Assembly: GCF_025340265.1 (NCBI RefSeq)
Contig: NZ_CP022707.1
Span: 186,001 to 250,000, forward strand
Source: Novosphingobium sp. 9
GTDB lineage: Bacteria > Pseudomonadota > Alphaproteobacteria > Sphingomonadales > Sphingomonadaceae
Length of the DNA stretch: 64,000 nucleotides
Reading direction: 5' to 3'
Part shown: in pieces, positions 20,441-29,460 of the stretch
Layout of the letters: each line of letters opens with the position of its first letter
How positions within the stretch are numbered: position 1 is the first letter of the stretch
Notes under the pieces: generated by a model
Databases searched by the model: none
What the model was told of the DNA's origin: nothing
What the model saw: only the letters and a program-made list of their open reading frames with translations
Program-made: the position numbers and the translations under genes

Positions 20441-21183
20441 TTATTTCCCGCTGGTGACGAGGTCGACGCCGGTCAGGCCGTTGTCCTGCTTGCGGACATA
20501 GACCACGTAGGCCCGGCCGCCCTTGCTGCCGCCGAGCACGTGGTCGGTGCCATCGGTGCGCGCCTGCACGCCATAGCCCGCCCGCGCCGCCCGCGTGTTG
20601 TAGTAGCCGAGCACGTCGCTGACGCTGACGGGCGTGACGAAATTGACCACGCGCAGCGCGCAGCCGTCATCGTCGGTCCCGCCGCTTCCTGCACCGCGCC
20701 GCGCGGGAACACCGGCAGTTCGGGCGGCAGCTTGGCAGCCCAGGTGGCGGAATACTTCACCGCCTTCGAGCAATCGACCTTGCCGAGCTTGGCATTCCCG
20801 GCGACTTGCGCCGCCGTCGCCGCCTGTCCGGCCAGCGCGGCCGCGCTTCCCGCCTGCGGAGCGGGAGCAGGCTGCAACGTGCCGCCGACTTGCGCGCGCG
20901 CCTCGCCCAGAGCAGCCGCGATCGCATCGGGCGAGCGTTGCACCTGTGGCACCGAGCCGTCATCGCCATTGGCGGCAAGCGCCGCGCCCTGATCGCCGGT
21001 CTTGGCCGGATCGACCGCGATCTTGTCTGCCAGAGCGCCTGACAGCGCCGGATCGTCGCTGCTGCGATCCGCCGGATCGACATCGCCGCCCTGCTTCTGG
21101 CACCCGGCGAGCAGCACCGTGCCCGCCATCGCCATCAGAGCGAGTTTGGCGGAAGGGGAGCGACGGAAGAAAGTCTGGGTCAT
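20441..21183 (-). pseudogene. predicted lipoprotein gene interrupted by a one-base frameshift
   Basis: The frame from ATG 21183 encodes a signal peptide with lipobox LLAGC and an Ala-rich linker. A domain KVDCSKAVKYSATWAAKLPP then leads to FPRGAVQEAAG. There the frame breaks: the continuation GTDDDGCALRVVNFVTPV and on to VVYVRKQDNGLTGVDLVTSGK is read one base off. One extra base in the CCC run at 20679-20681 restores a single ~247-residue protein. Function unknown. Because the change is one base in a G/C run, as in five other genes here, a sequencing error is as likely as a true pseudogene. Confidence 0.75.
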
Positions 21184-21652
21184 GCGCGGCGATCCTTGGC
21201 GTCCTGTATCATCACCTAGTGATGAACAGCCGGGCCGCTGGCAAGCTCCCCGGCGGGGCGAATCCGGCCTGTCCCATTACGGGAAGCCCCGGTGCGCCAT
21301 CCGACAGGTGGGTTCGGAAGGCGGGTCCGGGCGGCGCCGTCCGCCCGAACCCTGACGCCGGGATCGCTCCCGCCGCTGCATTCAGGTTTAGCGAGGCGTT
21401 CCTGAACCAAAGGTCGCTCCCGCGTTCAGCCGCGAGGCAGGCATGAAGGCTCCCCGTGCGATGCGAACAGGGCCTGCTGACACGAATTTCACTTGTGCCA
21501 CTGACACCCGCTCGGCATCGAACATCTTACTGTCCCGCTGCCTTCGCCCCGAAACTGCCGCAATTCCATGGCCTTCTGCCCGGCAGCGACAACATTCCCT
21601 TTTCCTTCGATCGACGCCCGCCCGCTTCCGTTTCCCCCGACGAGGTGCCGCC
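21184..21652. other. 469-bp intergenic region with a short palindrome
   Basis: No convincing gene lies on either strand. A perfect 7-bp inverted repeat TCATCAC-CTA-GTGATGA (21209-21225) lies 26 bp upstream of the lipoprotein start on the minus strand and is a candidate operator. The rest is GC-rich with several short inverted repeats. The lipoprotein gene and the gene at 21653 are transcribed divergently from here. Confidence 0.5.
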
Positions 21653-22018
21653 ATGCCGATTGCCGATGCCCCGCCCCTCTCTCCGCCTGCGCAGGTTCGT
21701 CACGTCGATACGTTCGATGTCGGCGCATCGCCGCCACCGCAGACCACACCCTCGTCCTCCCTCACGACCGGCAAGATCGACCTTGGTATCGGTGGGTCAC
21801 GCTGCCCAGCGGGGCAAGCAGGAGAAATCGTGGTCTGCGCGCGCAATCCGGAAGAGAACCGCCTGCGTGGCGCCACCGGTCCCACCATCGATCCGATCCT
21901 GCCGAAGACCGAAACGAAGCTCGGCAGCGCTACGCTCGATCTTCATATGGAGAGCGCCGGAATGGCCAATGGCCAGATGAGCAACCGGGTGATGGTTGGC
22001 GTAAAACTGCCGTTCTGA
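21653..22018 (+). CDS. hypothetical protein of a sphingomonad-type small family
   Basis: A 121-residue protein from ATG 21653, with a GAGGTG ribosome binding site about 6 bases upstream; the frame is open further upstream but without conserved sequence. A Pro/Ser/Thr-rich N-terminal half precedes the segment GQAGEIVVCARNPEENRLR, which resembles a short Cys-Arg motif region seen in many small sphingomonad proteins. The C terminus, GQMSNRVMVGVKLPF, ends with an aromatic residue like a beta-strand edge. Not assigned to a known function. Confidence 0.55.
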   Translation: MPIADAPPLSPPAQVRHVDTFDVGASPPPQTTPSSSLTTGKIDLGIGGSRCPAGQAGEIVVCARNPEENRLRGATGPTIDPILPKTETKLGSATLDLHMESAGMANGQMSNRVMVGVKLPF

Positions 22019-22074
22019 TCGCTCCAACGAAAACGCCGCTCCCCCCGAGAAGCCAGAAGGCCGAAAAGCCAAAA

Positions 22075-22103
22075 GCCCGACCCGTCAGAAAGACGGATCG
22101 GGC
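22075..22103 (+). terminator. candidate terminator hairpin
   Basis: A 12-bp stem with one mismatch (22075-22086 with 22092-22103) and an AGAAA loop lies 57 bp after the preceding stop. It has no T run, so termination is only likely, not certain. Confidence 0.5.
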
Positions 22104-22237
22104 CATCGAGGCGCCCATGAGGGGTGGGGGTCGGGCGCCACGGGGGCTGTTGGGACGGGAAAGGCGGGATTGAACCGCGCTTTCCCGTCAGGATGGTGTC
22201 AGGCCCTTATTTTCAGGGCCTTACTCAGCGCGCCTTG

Positions 22238-22816
22238 TCAGGCGAACTTGCCGGCCTTGGCGATCTCGGCCAGCGGCTTGCGGGCGCTCGCGGCTTCCTT
22301 GTCCTGCAGGAAGTCGGGCAGGATCGCCTTGTCGCCCTGCTTGCCGATCGCGAAGGCCGCTTCCAGGCGGTGATCTTCCGGCACGCCCAGCGCGGCTTCT
22401 GCCTCGCCGAACTTCAGACCGGTCATGCCGTGGGTGTGATAGCCCAGCGCCTGCGCCTGAAGGGCGGCATAGCCCCAGGCAGCGCCTGCATCGAAGCTGT
22501 GACTGTAGTTGGGCTGATCGCCCTTGTCCGAATGGGTGTGCTTGTCCGTCACCACGAACACCAGTGCCGAGGCGTTCTTCGCCCAGCCCTGATTGAAGTC
22601 GATCAGCTGCGAGAGGAACAGATCCCAGTTCGCATCGCCCTTCTTCGCATAGAGGAAGGTCCAGGGCTGCGCGTTGAACGCCGAGGGCGCCCAGCCTGCC
22701 GCCTCAAGGATGACGTCCAGATCGTCCTGCGGAATTTCCGAGCCGTCGAAAGCGCGCGGCGACCAGCGATCGACGATCAGCTTTTCGATCTTGGGGTGGG
22801 CGGTACGTCCAGTCAT
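22238..22816 (-). CDS. nitroreductase family protein
   Basis: An FMN-dependent oxidoreductase fold of 192 residues. The N-terminal VDRWSPRAFDG contains the R-S-x-R FMN phosphate-binding pattern, then AAGWAPSAFNAQPWTFLYA, DAGAAWGYAALQAQALG and the HTHGMTG loop follow. Such enzymes reduce nitro compounds or quinones with NAD(P)H; the natural substrate is unknown. It lies head-to-tail with the pirin gene, separated by 108 bp. Confidence 0.88.
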   Translation of the reverse strand: MTGRTAHPKIEKLIVDRWSPRAFDGSEIPQDDLDVILEAAGWAPSAFNAQPWTFLYAKKGDANWDLFLSQLIDFNQGWAKNASALVFVVTDKHTHSDKGDQPNYSHSFDAGAAWGYAALQAQALGYHTHGMTGLKFGEAEAALGVPEDHRLEAAFAIGKQGDKAILPDFLQDKEAASARKPLAEIAKAGKFA

Positions 22817-22924
22817 GAGAAATCCTTTCGCGAGATAAGCCTAGAGAAGCAATTGCGTTATGAGCAACTCCGGTTTCGGCGAGAGGCCAGCACAGAGTTG
22901 CCCACACGGGGGATTCAGATCGGT

Positions 22925-23638
22925 TCAGGCGGCATCCACCAGAACCAGTTCGGCATCTTCGAGCGCAGTCACCGTGATCGCGTCAAGCCCGGTCACGGCC
23001 ACGCCGTCTCGCGCCTTGGCCTCAACCTCCGCGATGCGGATACGGCCGGTGGCAGGCACCAGATAGAGATGGCGGTCCGCCGTCGTCTCGTAGGTCACGC
23101 TTTCTCCTGCCTTCACCGTCGCGCCGAGCAGACGGGCATTGGCGCGGATCGGCAACGCCCCTTCGGGCTCGCCCGCACCGTCACCCGCGATCCCGCTCGC
23201 CAGCGTGACGAATTGCCCTTCGCGGGCATCCCTGGGGAACGGGCGCATGCCCCAGCTTGGCTCGCCGCCGCGCTGGTCGGGCAGGATCCAGATCTGGAAC
23301 AGCGTGGTGTCCTCGTCCTCCAGATTGTATTCCGCGTGCTGGACGCCGGTGCCCGCGCTCATCACCTGCACGTCGCCCGCGCCGGTGCGGCCAAGGTTGC
23401 CCATCGAATCGCGGTGCGTGATCGCCCCGGTGCGGACATAGGTGATGATCTCCATGTCCTGATGCGGATGCGGCGGGAAGCCGGACTTGGGGGCGATCAG
23501 ATCGTCGTTCCACACGCGCAGGCGGCCCCAGTTGGTGCGCGCCGGATCGTGATACCCGGCAAACGAGAAGTGGTGGTGGGCATCGAGCCAACCGTGGTTG
23601 GCGCCGCCCAGCGTTTCGAAAGGTCGCAATTCGATCAT
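22925..23638 (-). CDS. pirin family protein
   Basis: A bicupin of 237 residues from ATG 23638 (MIELRPFETLGG). The metal-binding set in the first cupin is visible as FPPHPHQDMEIITYV, the HRDSMG turn and GTGVQHAEYN, giving the His/His/His/Glu ligands. Bacterial pirins act as quercetin dioxygenases or metabolic regulators. It is divergent from the LysR gene at 23781, which suggests that regulator controls it. Confidence 0.9.
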   Translation of the reverse strand: MIELRPFETLGGANHGWLDAHHHFSFAGYHDPARTNWGRLRVWNDDLIAPKSGFPPHPHQDMEIITYVRTGAITHRDSMGNLGRTGAGDVQVMSAGTGVQHAEYNLEDEDTTLFQIWILPDQRGGEPSWGMRPFPRDAREGQFVTLASGIAGDGAGEPEGALPIRANARLLGATVKAGESVTYETTADRHLYLVPATGRIRIAEVEAKARDGVAVTGLDAITVTALEDAELVLVDAA

Positions 23639-23780
23639 CGTGGCAACTCCGGCGAAGGCTTGCACTATTCCGTCCCGATGACGGCAGCGCGGCTCTTCGC
23701 GTCTTGGAGGTCTATCTAGGCCTTGCGGGACAATCGGGAAATTGGGATAAAATCGAGCGAGATGTTCGAGGAAGTGGAAT

Positions 23781-24686
23781 ATGCCTGAACTCATACCCCC
23801 CAGCCTCGATCACTTGCGCGCCTTTCTGGCCGTGGTCGAGGAAGGCAGCTTCAACGCCGCCGCCAAGCGGCTTGGCCGCGCGATCTCGGTGGTCAGCTAC
23901 GCAATCAGCCAGCTGGAAGCCCAGCTCGATGTCCGCCTGTTCGACCGCGAAGGCTCGCGCCGCCCCACGCTCACCCCCGATGGCGAGGCGCTGCTGGGCG
24001 AGGCGCGCGCCGTCTCCGACGATATCGACGCGCTGCTCGCCAAGGTCCGCAGCCTGCGCCAAGGGCTGGAGCCCGAACTCTCGCTGGCGGTGGACGTGAT
24101 GGTGCCGGGGCATATCCTCGCCGCGCTGCTGCGCGATTTCCAGTTCATGTACCCCACCGTTCCGCTGCGCCTCCATGTCGAAGCGCTCGGCGCAGTGGCC
24201 GCGCTCGTGCTCGAAGGCCGCGCCACGCTAGCCATCGCCGGGCCGGACCTGCTCGACCTGCCCGACCTCGAACGCGAGACGGTGGGCGCGGTCGAACTCG
24301 TTCCCGTCGCCGCGCCGGGCCACCCGCTTGCCCGCGCCGGAAAGATCGCATCGGGCGAGGCGCGCAAGCACGTCCAGCTTGTCCTCACCGACCGCTCACC
24401 GCTGACCGAAGGGCGCGACTTCTCGGTGCTCGGCACCCGCTCGTGGCGCCTTGCCGACCTCGGCGCCAAGCACGCCCTGCTGCGCGAGGGGATCGGCTGG
24501 GGCTCGATGCCGCGCCACGCCGTCGCCGACGATCTCGCCAGCGGTGCCCTCGTCGAACTGCATCTGCCCGAACGCCCGGCGCTGCGCTATTCGCTGGTCG
24601 CGCTGTGGCGCAAGGATACCCCGCCGGGCCCCGCCGCCGTGTGGGTGCTCGATGCGTTTCGCGAGCGGCTCGGCGGGGGTGTTTGA
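23781..24686 (+). CDS. LysR family transcriptional regulator
   Basis: A 301-residue LysR-type regulator. The N-terminal winged helix reads LDHLRAFLAVVEEGSFNAAA, then RLGRAISVVSYAISQLEAQL and DVRLFDREG. A linker helix and a two-lobed effector domain follow (from about residue 95, LSLAVDVMVPGHILAALL). It is divergently transcribed from pirin with a 142-bp shared intergenic region, the usual layout for a LysR regulator and its target. Effector unknown. Confidence 0.9.
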   Translation: MPELIPPSLDHLRAFLAVVEEGSFNAAAKRLGRAISVVSYAISQLEAQLDVRLFDREGSRRPTLTPDGEALLGEARAVSDDIDALLAKVRSLRQGLEPELSLAVDVMVPGHILAALLRDFQFMYPTVPLRLHVEALGAVAALVLEGRATLAIAGPDLLDLPDLERETVGAVELVPVAAPGHPLARAGKIASGEARKHVQLVLTDRSPLTEGRDFSVLGTRSWRLADLGAKHALLREGIGWGSMPRHAVADDLASGALVELHLPERPALRYSLVALWRKDTPPGPAAVWVLDAFRERLGGGV

Positions 24687-24689
24687 GAG

Positions 24690-24890
24690 AAGGTGCAGGA
24701 AGGTGTGATTCCGGGGCCAGAGGCCCCAGACCCCTGAACGTCTCCCGACGTTAGCCTCATGCTTGGGGAAATTGTCCCGCGTGTCCCGAAGTATGGACAC
24801 GCAGTGCCTTGGCCTTGTGAATGAGGTCAGCGCCGGAAGACGTAACGGGGTCTGGGGCCTTTGGCCCCAGGATCACTCTTCCAACTTCCT
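24690..24890. repeat. 200-bp imperfect palindrome (MITE-like)
   Basis: The whole stretch is roughly its own reverse complement around a centre near 24790. The core is GCGTGTCC (24779-24786) with GGACACGC (24795-24802). Outer arms carry GGGGCCAGAGGCCCCAGACCCC on the left (split about 24713-24734) and its near complement around 24847-24870, and matching flanks such as GATTCC and GGATCA continue outward. It has no coding potential and lies between the LysR gene and the folate-binding protein gene. It resembles a non-autonomous palindromic repeat; target duplications are not obvious. Confidence 0.65.
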
Positions 24891-24948
24891 CAACTTCCCC
24901 CACCCTTCCCGCTTGCCAATCGCCCCCGCCGATCCCAAGTCCTGCGCC

Positions 24949-25731
24949 ATGACAGCGACACGCCTCACCGACCGCGCCGTGATCCGGCTTTCCCCTCGCG
25001 AGCCCGGCGAGGATGTTGCCGCCTTTCTGCAGGGGCTGGTGACGTCCGACGTGCAGAAGACGCTTCCGGTCTGGACTGCGCTGCTGACTGCGCAGGGCAA
25101 GGCGCTGTTCGATTTCCTCGTCTGGCCCGGTGGCCCCAATGCGAACGGTCCCTCGCTGCTGATCGACTGCGAGGCCGAGGTGGCCGACGCGCTGGTGAAG
25201 CGTCTGTCGATGTATCGCCTGCGCCGCGCGATCGACATCGTTCGCGAGGAGAAACTCGGCGTCCACTGGCGCCCGCATGAAGGCGACGGTGCCGCCCCCG
25301 ATCCGCGCCTGCACGCGCTGGGCGAGCGCTGGCTGGCCCCGGTCGATCCGCTTGATCCCGATTCGCAAGGGAGTGCCGATGCGGCATGGCGCGCGCACCG
25401 GCTGGCGCTGGGCGTCGTGGAAGGGCGCGGGGAACTGGGCGATGGCGAGACGCTCTGGCTGGAGTGCAACGCGGTCGAACTGAACGGCGTCAGCTTCACC
25501 AAGGGCTGCTATGTCGGGCAGGAAAACACCGCGCGGATGAACTGGCGCCAGAAGGTCAACCGCAGGCTGGTGGTAGTGCCGCTGGACCGCTCGGAAGAGA
25601 AGCGCCGCCGCGCGGCCTATCCCGAACTGGGGCTGGCGGTCGACCACTTGCGCGTCGATGCGATCGCCGACGATGTGCGGCCCCACTGGATGCCCGCGCC
25701 AAACCCCGAAGGCGAAACCGAAGCCGAATAG
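24949..25731 (+). CDS. ygfZ: YgfZ/GcvT folate-binding protein
   Basis: A tetrahydrofolate-binding protein of the GcvT-like YgfZ family, which helps Fe-S cluster assembly or repair. EPGEDVAAFLQGLVTSDVQ and ALLTAQGKALFDFLVW are in the N-terminal half. The hallmark KGCYVGQENTARM (the KGCYxGQE motif with its reactive Cys) lies near residue 186. The start is ATG 24949; the frame is open upstream but runs through the palindromic repeat. Confidence 0.9.
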   Translation: MTATRLTDRAVIRLSPREPGEDVAAFLQGLVTSDVQKTLPVWTALLTAQGKALFDFLVWPGGPNANGPSLLIDCEAEVADALVKRLSMYRLRRAIDIVREEKLGVHWRPHEGDGAAPDPRLHALGERWLAPVDPLDPDSQGSADAAWRAHRLALGVVEGRGELGDGETLWLECNAVELNGVSFTKGCYVGQENTARMNWRQKVNRRLVVVPLDRSEEKRRRAAYPELGLAVDHLRVDAIADDVRPHWMPAPNPEGETEAE

Positions 25732-25736
25732 GCAAA

Positions 25737-25768
25737 GCGCCCCGCCGGACAAGTGTCCGACGAGGCGC
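25737..25768. terminator. candidate bidirectional terminator
   Basis: A two-tier hairpin: an inner CGGAC-AAGT-GTCCG stem (25746-25759) within an outer GCGCC/GGCGC stem. It lies between the convergent ygfZ and GNAT genes. There is no clear T tail. Confidence 0.5.
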
Positions 25769-25795
25769 CCAGGGGATTCTAGAATTTCGCCAAAC

Positions 25796-26377
25796 TCAGT
25801 GGCAGGCGAGCCCTTCCGGACGGGCCTTGCCTGCCTGAGAACCTGTGGCCCCAGAACCTGTGACCGGAGCCAGCGCCGCGACTTCCGCCGCGTAGATCGG
25901 CGCCTCGACTTCGCCCTCGAAGCCGCTGACCATGCGGCGGCGGGTCTTGCCGGTAGGCCGGAAGCCCGCCCGCTCCAGCACTTGTCCGGCGCAGCTGTCG
26001 GTCGCGAGCACATTGGTCGCGGTCAGGCGGCGATGGCCCAGCGCGTGGGCATGTTCGAGCAGCCCGCGCACCGCTTCGGCCGCAAAGCCCTTGCCGCGAA
26101 AGCGCGGGGCGATGAAGAAGTCGAGTTCGACGTCGTCTCCGCGCATGGCAAGGCCGATGCCGCCGACCAGCACGGCGCCCACGGCACTGCGGAAATAGAT
26201 GAACAGAAGAGGCAGCCGCGGGTCGCGCTGCCGGCCCAGATAATCGCGGATCGACGCGATCGTTTCGTCGGGAAGCTCCTCCCCGAGAATTGGATCGTCA
26301 CCGAGCATCTCGATCAGCTCTTCAAAATCCTCAGGCCAGCCGGGCCGAAGGAACAACCTCTCCGTGCGGATGAACAT
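25796..26377 (-). CDS. GNAT family N-acetyltransferase
   Basis: An acetyl-CoA-dependent acetyltransferase of the RimJ/RimL-like type, 193 residues. MFIRTERLFLRPGWPED is the standard N terminus. VELDFFIAPRFRGKGFAAEAV contains the acetyl-CoA pyrophosphate loop (R-x-x-G-x-G/A), and AGQVLERAGFRPTG is motif B. Acceptor unknown. A paralogue with a nearly identical N terminus lies next upstream on the same strand at 26759-27336, so the two probably arose by tandem duplication. Confidence 0.85.
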   Translation of the reverse strand: MFIRTERLFLRPGWPEDFEELIEMLGDDPILGEELPDETIASIRDYLGRQRDPRLPLLFIYFRSAVGAVLVGGIGLAMRGDDVELDFFIAPRFRGKGFAAEAVRGLLEHAHALGHRRLTATNVLATDSCAGQVLERAGFRPTGKTRRRMVSGFEGEVEAPIYAAEVAALAPVTGSGATGSQAGKARPEGLACH

Positions 26378-26758
26378 GGGACGGTTCTCCGTTTTCTTAT
26401 GACTGCCGCAGAAAACTTATGCACCAGTTTCGGGACACATGCACGCGTTTTGCGGCGGGAGGCCTCTTGACGCGCACTTCTCCGCCACAGGACGAATATC
26501 GCAGGGAAAAGTTTCCGTAAGCCGTAACGGCCCACCGCATTTCCCCCTGCATTCAATCCTTTGCACCGCCTTTTGACAGACAATTAGGCCGTTGCGCGAT
26601 CACCGTTCCGGTCAGGCGATCTGTCGCGAATCGGCCTCCCGATTCGCGACGTCGCATAGCCAGGCGCCGAGATGCTGACGCATCACGCCTTGGCGATGTT
26701 CAAGCGCCACACGGGCTTGACCAAAGCTGCGATGAGACAAGCTCACCGAGCTTTGGCC
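26378..26758. other. 381-bp intergenic region with a strong hairpin
   Basis: No gene is supported. A perfect 12-bp inverted repeat GTCGCGAATCGG-CCTC-CCGATTCGCGAC lies at 26623-26650 and is likely a terminator or structured RNA element between the two GNAT genes. Closer to the upstream gene, an imperfect hairpin spans about 26717-26760 (CTTGACCAAAGCT with AGCTTTGGCCTCAAG). The remainder has no clear features. Confidence 0.55.
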
Positions 26759-27336
26759 TCAAGCCGCCTTGCGGCGAATGTCGGAGCCGCTGCCCTTGCC
26801 ATTACCGTCGTCCCCGCTCTCGCCCTCGCCCGACAGGTCGAGCGTATGGACGAGGGCGGGGGCGGCCTCACCGCGCGCCGGACTGAAGATCGCGACCATG
26901 CGGCCGATGCGACGGAAGCCCAGCTTGGCGAGAACCCGGCCCGAGCCGGCATTGTCCACCAGATGCCGCGCCTCGATGCGGCGATGGCCCAGCGTTGCCG
27001 CCAGCGAAAGCACGGCGCGCGCGGCCTCGGTGGCATAGCCCTGCCCCAGTGATCGCGCGCGATCCAGTAGCCAAGGTTGATCGCGCCTTCGACTTCGGAC
27101 AGGCCGATACAGCCGACGATCCGCGAGCCCGCGCCATCCGGAACCGTAATAAGGAAGCGGGGCAGCCCGGCGACATGCGGCAGGCCGATAAAGGTCTCCG
27201 CGTCCCTGGCGGTATAGGGCCAGGGCACGCGCGAGAGGTTGCGCGCAACCGCATGGTCGGCGATCAGGGGCAGCAGTTCATCCCGGTCTTCAGGCCAGGC
27301 GGGCCGCAGGAACAGACGTTCGGTACGAACGAACAT
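26759..27336 (-). pseudogene. GNAT family N-acetyltransferase gene with a one-base frameshift
   Basis: The N-terminal part from ATG 27336 reads MFVRTERLFLRPAWPED and on to GYWIARDHWGR, then derails. The continuation in the next frame is YATEAARAVLSLAATLGHRR and then LVDNAGSGRVLAKLGFRR, the acetyl-CoA loop and motif B of the same family. One missing base near 27043-27047 (TGGGGCAGGGC for TGGGGCCAGGGC on the minus strand) explains the break: the repaired string WGQGYATEAA is the family consensus. Either a recent pseudogene or, more likely, a sequence error. Confidence 0.8.
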
Positions 27337-27576
27337 CGCGTTTGTCTCCACTCTCTCACCCCGCCAGCCCCTCAGGAGGCCCCCTTGGGAGGCCCCTTAG
27401 GACAGGCGCGTGACGTTCGCGTTACGGACGTGAAAATCCTTTGGTCCGCGTTCGCTACGAGGCGCGGGGGCCGCAAGGGCGCCCGTGCCGGTTTGCCGAG
27501 GGAGAAACGACAAAAGGGAGACAGGCCGTGGCCCTCTCCCTCGTCTTACCGATCATCTCCCGCAGGAGAGTCGGCA

Positions 27577-27599
27577 GGGCCATCCCGTCAGGATGGCCC
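27577..27599 (-). terminator. candidate terminator of the rplU-rpmA operon
   Basis: A perfect 9-bp stem GGGCCATCC / GGATGGCCC with a five-base loop lies 15 bp past the rpmA stop. A T tail is absent. Confidence 0.55.
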
Positions 27600-27613
27600 C
27601 AGGAACCATCCGA

Positions 27614-27883
27614 TTATTCGGCTGCTTCTGCCATTACGTCTACCGAGACGTATTTGCGGCCGAGCTTGCCGTCATGGAAGCGCACGCGACCTTCGGCGGT
27701 GGCGAACAGGGTGTGATCCTTGCCCATGCCAACGTTCACGCCGGGGTACACGCGGGTGCCGCGCTGACGGATGATAATGTTGCCGCCGATCACTTCCTGA
27801 CCGCCGAACTTCTTGACGCCAAGGCGGCGGCCCGCAGAGTCGCGACCGTTGCGCGACGAACCGCCTGCTTTCTTATGTGCCAT
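27614..27883 (-). CDS. rpmA: 50S ribosomal protein L27
   Basis: An 89-residue L27 with the conserved N terminus [20 protein letters not shown] that reaches toward the peptidyl transferase centre. [16 protein letters not shown] and GKDHTLFA follow. It lies 24 bp downstream of rplU, the near-universal order. Confidence 0.97.
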   Translation of the reverse strand: MAHKKAGGSSRNGRDSAGRRLGVKKFGGQEVIGGNIIIRQRGTRVYPGVNVGMGKDHTLFATAEGRVRFHDGKLGRKYVSVDVMAEAAE

Positions 27884-27907
27884 TGTTCAGTCCTTCCGAT
27901 CTTTGGC

Positions 27908-28204
27908 TCAGGCGACCGACACGATGCGCAGCAGCGTAAGCTGCTGGCGGTGGCCGTTCTTGCGACGATAGTTATGGCGGCGGCGCTTCTTGAACACCAC
28001 GACCTTCTCGCTCTTCGCCTGCGCGATGATCTCGGCCGAAACCGAAACCTTGGCGGCGTCGAGAACTTCGCCGTCCTTGCCCGCGAGCAGGACGTCGCCC
28101 AGGGTGATGGTCTCACCGGCTTCACCAGCCAGCTTTTCAACCGCGATCTTGTCTCCGGCGGCAACCCGGTACTGCTTGCCGCCCGTGCGCACTACTGCGA
28201 ACAT
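27908..28204 (-). CDS. rplU: 50S ribosomal protein L21
   Basis: A 98-residue L21: [19 protein letters not shown], then [20 protein letters not shown], which contains the family signature. First gene of the rplU-rpmA operon. AAGGG lies at good spacing before the ATG. The leader upstream (28205-28260) holds a CCCGAAACGGG inverted repeat. Confidence 0.97.
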   Translation of the reverse strand: MFAVVRTGGKQYRVAAGDKIAVEKLAGEAGETITLGDVLLAGKDGEVLDAAKVSVSAEIIAQAKSEKVVVFKKRRRHNYRRKNGHRQQLTLLRIVSVA

Positions 28205-28498
28205 GGTGCCCTTACCTAATCTTTGTGTGTGCCCGAAACGGGCCGAAACAGTTTCTTTGCCCCGGCCGCTATGGTCCTACGAAGAACCGTGGGAAGCCTT
28301 GCGGGCGACGCACCGGCTTCCCGCACATGAAATGCGGGGGCCGGAAGAGTGGGTGCCGTTAGGGCAACCCCGGCCCTCTGTCAACGGGAGAGTAGGCGAA
28401 CTGTCATGAAGAAGACTCGCATTTCTGCGGATCGTGCGCCCTTCACGGGGGCACCGATGCCCCCTCGCCTTGCGTGCGCATCGTGCTATGGCGAACGC

Positions 28499-29065
28499 AT
28501 GATCCGCGCAAGTCTTCGCCTCCGCCGTTTCGCTGCGGCCCGCTCGCTGCCCATCCTTTCGATGGCGGCTTCCTCGCTGTTGCTGGCCGGTTGCGTCGCG
28601 AATTCGAGCTATCCCTCGCTGGCGCAGCGCCCGATCGAGCGAATCGACAACAGCCTGACGCCTGCGCCCGATACCGCGCCGACGCCGCCCGCACCGCCTC
28701 CGGCGTCGAGCGATCTCACCACGCGCCTTGCCGGACTGGTGAAGTACGCCAAGGATTCCGATTCGCAGTTCCAGACGCTGCGCGCCGATGCCGATCGCAA
28801 GATTTCGGCAGCCTCGGGCACCTCGCTGGGCTCCGATTCGTGGGGCAATGCGCAAGTCGCGATGGCGCAGCTCGATTCGGCACGCGGCGGGGCCTCTTCC
28901 GCAATGGCGGACCTCGATGCGCTCTACAGCGATGCCAGGGACCATACGCCGGTGGGCGACACGCCCTCGCTTCAGGCAATCATCGCCGCGCGCGAGACCG
29001 TGCTCGGTATCGTCACGGCCGAAAACGCCGCCGTCGATTCGCTGAGCCGGCGCCTGAAGGGATAA
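28499..29065 (+). CDS. predicted lipoprotein of unknown function
   Basis: A 188-residue protein from ATG 28499. MIRASLRLRRFAAARS is followed by a hydrophobic stretch and lipobox LLLAGC. A Pro/Ala/Thr linker leads to an alpha-helical domain with RLAGLVKYAKDSDSQFQTLR and a final ETVLGIVTAENAAVDSLSRR. The frame is open upstream to 28349, but the shorter start gives a normal signal peptide. It is divergent from rplU. Role unknown; an envelope helical protein is likely. Confidence 0.7.
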   Translation: MIRASLRLRRFAAARSLPILSMAASSLLLAGCVANSSYPSLAQRPIERIDNSLTPAPDTAPTPPAPPPASSDLTTRLAGLVKYAKDSDSQFQTLRADADRKISAASGTSLGSDSWGNAQVAMAQLDSARGGASSAMADLDALYSDARDHTPVGDTPSLQAIIAARETVLGIVTAENAAVDSLSRRLKG

Positions 29066-29460
29066 AAAAAGGGACCCATCCGCACGGACGACCGAGGCCC
29101 CCCGGCCCGCCGCCTGAACGAATGGGTCCTTCGGACCGCGCCGCCGGAGTTGACGGACAAACGCGAGGCAATGCTCTGCCGAGGTGGCAGCAGAACACCG
29201 ATGGTCCTCGTCGCGCGCCTGTCGTCTCCATGAGCAACAGCCCGATGCCGGTGGACTTTCGACATCCCGAAAACGCTTGCCTTCCCTGCACATGCCATCG
29301 CCCGGAAGTGCGCCGCCGTGACCGGCTGAACGAAATGCCGCCTGAAGGTTCGCCGTATCCGTCCTGACCGAACGGGACGCCTTACCTGCCGACAAGAGCG
29401 CTTGTGCCCACCTGCACGGTGGGCGGCATTGATGCCGGTCAAATCAGAGTAGCAGTCGCA
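29066..29460. other. 395-bp region without a supported gene
   Basis: Contains a GGACCCAT (29072-29079) / ATGGGTCC (29122-29129) inverted repeat with a 42-base loop soon after the lipoprotein stop, possibly its terminator. A perfect GCCCACC-TGCAC-GGTGGGC hairpin at 29406-29424 lies 36 bp beyond the moaE stop on the minus strand. I see no coding signal between them. Confidence 0.5.
29406..29424 (-). terminator. candidate terminator of the moa genes
   Basis: A perfect 7-bp stem with a five-base loop, downstream of moaE. It has no strong T run. Confidence 0.4.

Noticed and set aside
29066..29460. A short protein on either strand in this gap
   Set aside because: Candidate frames lack start signals and show Arg/Gly/Pro-rich shadow composition.
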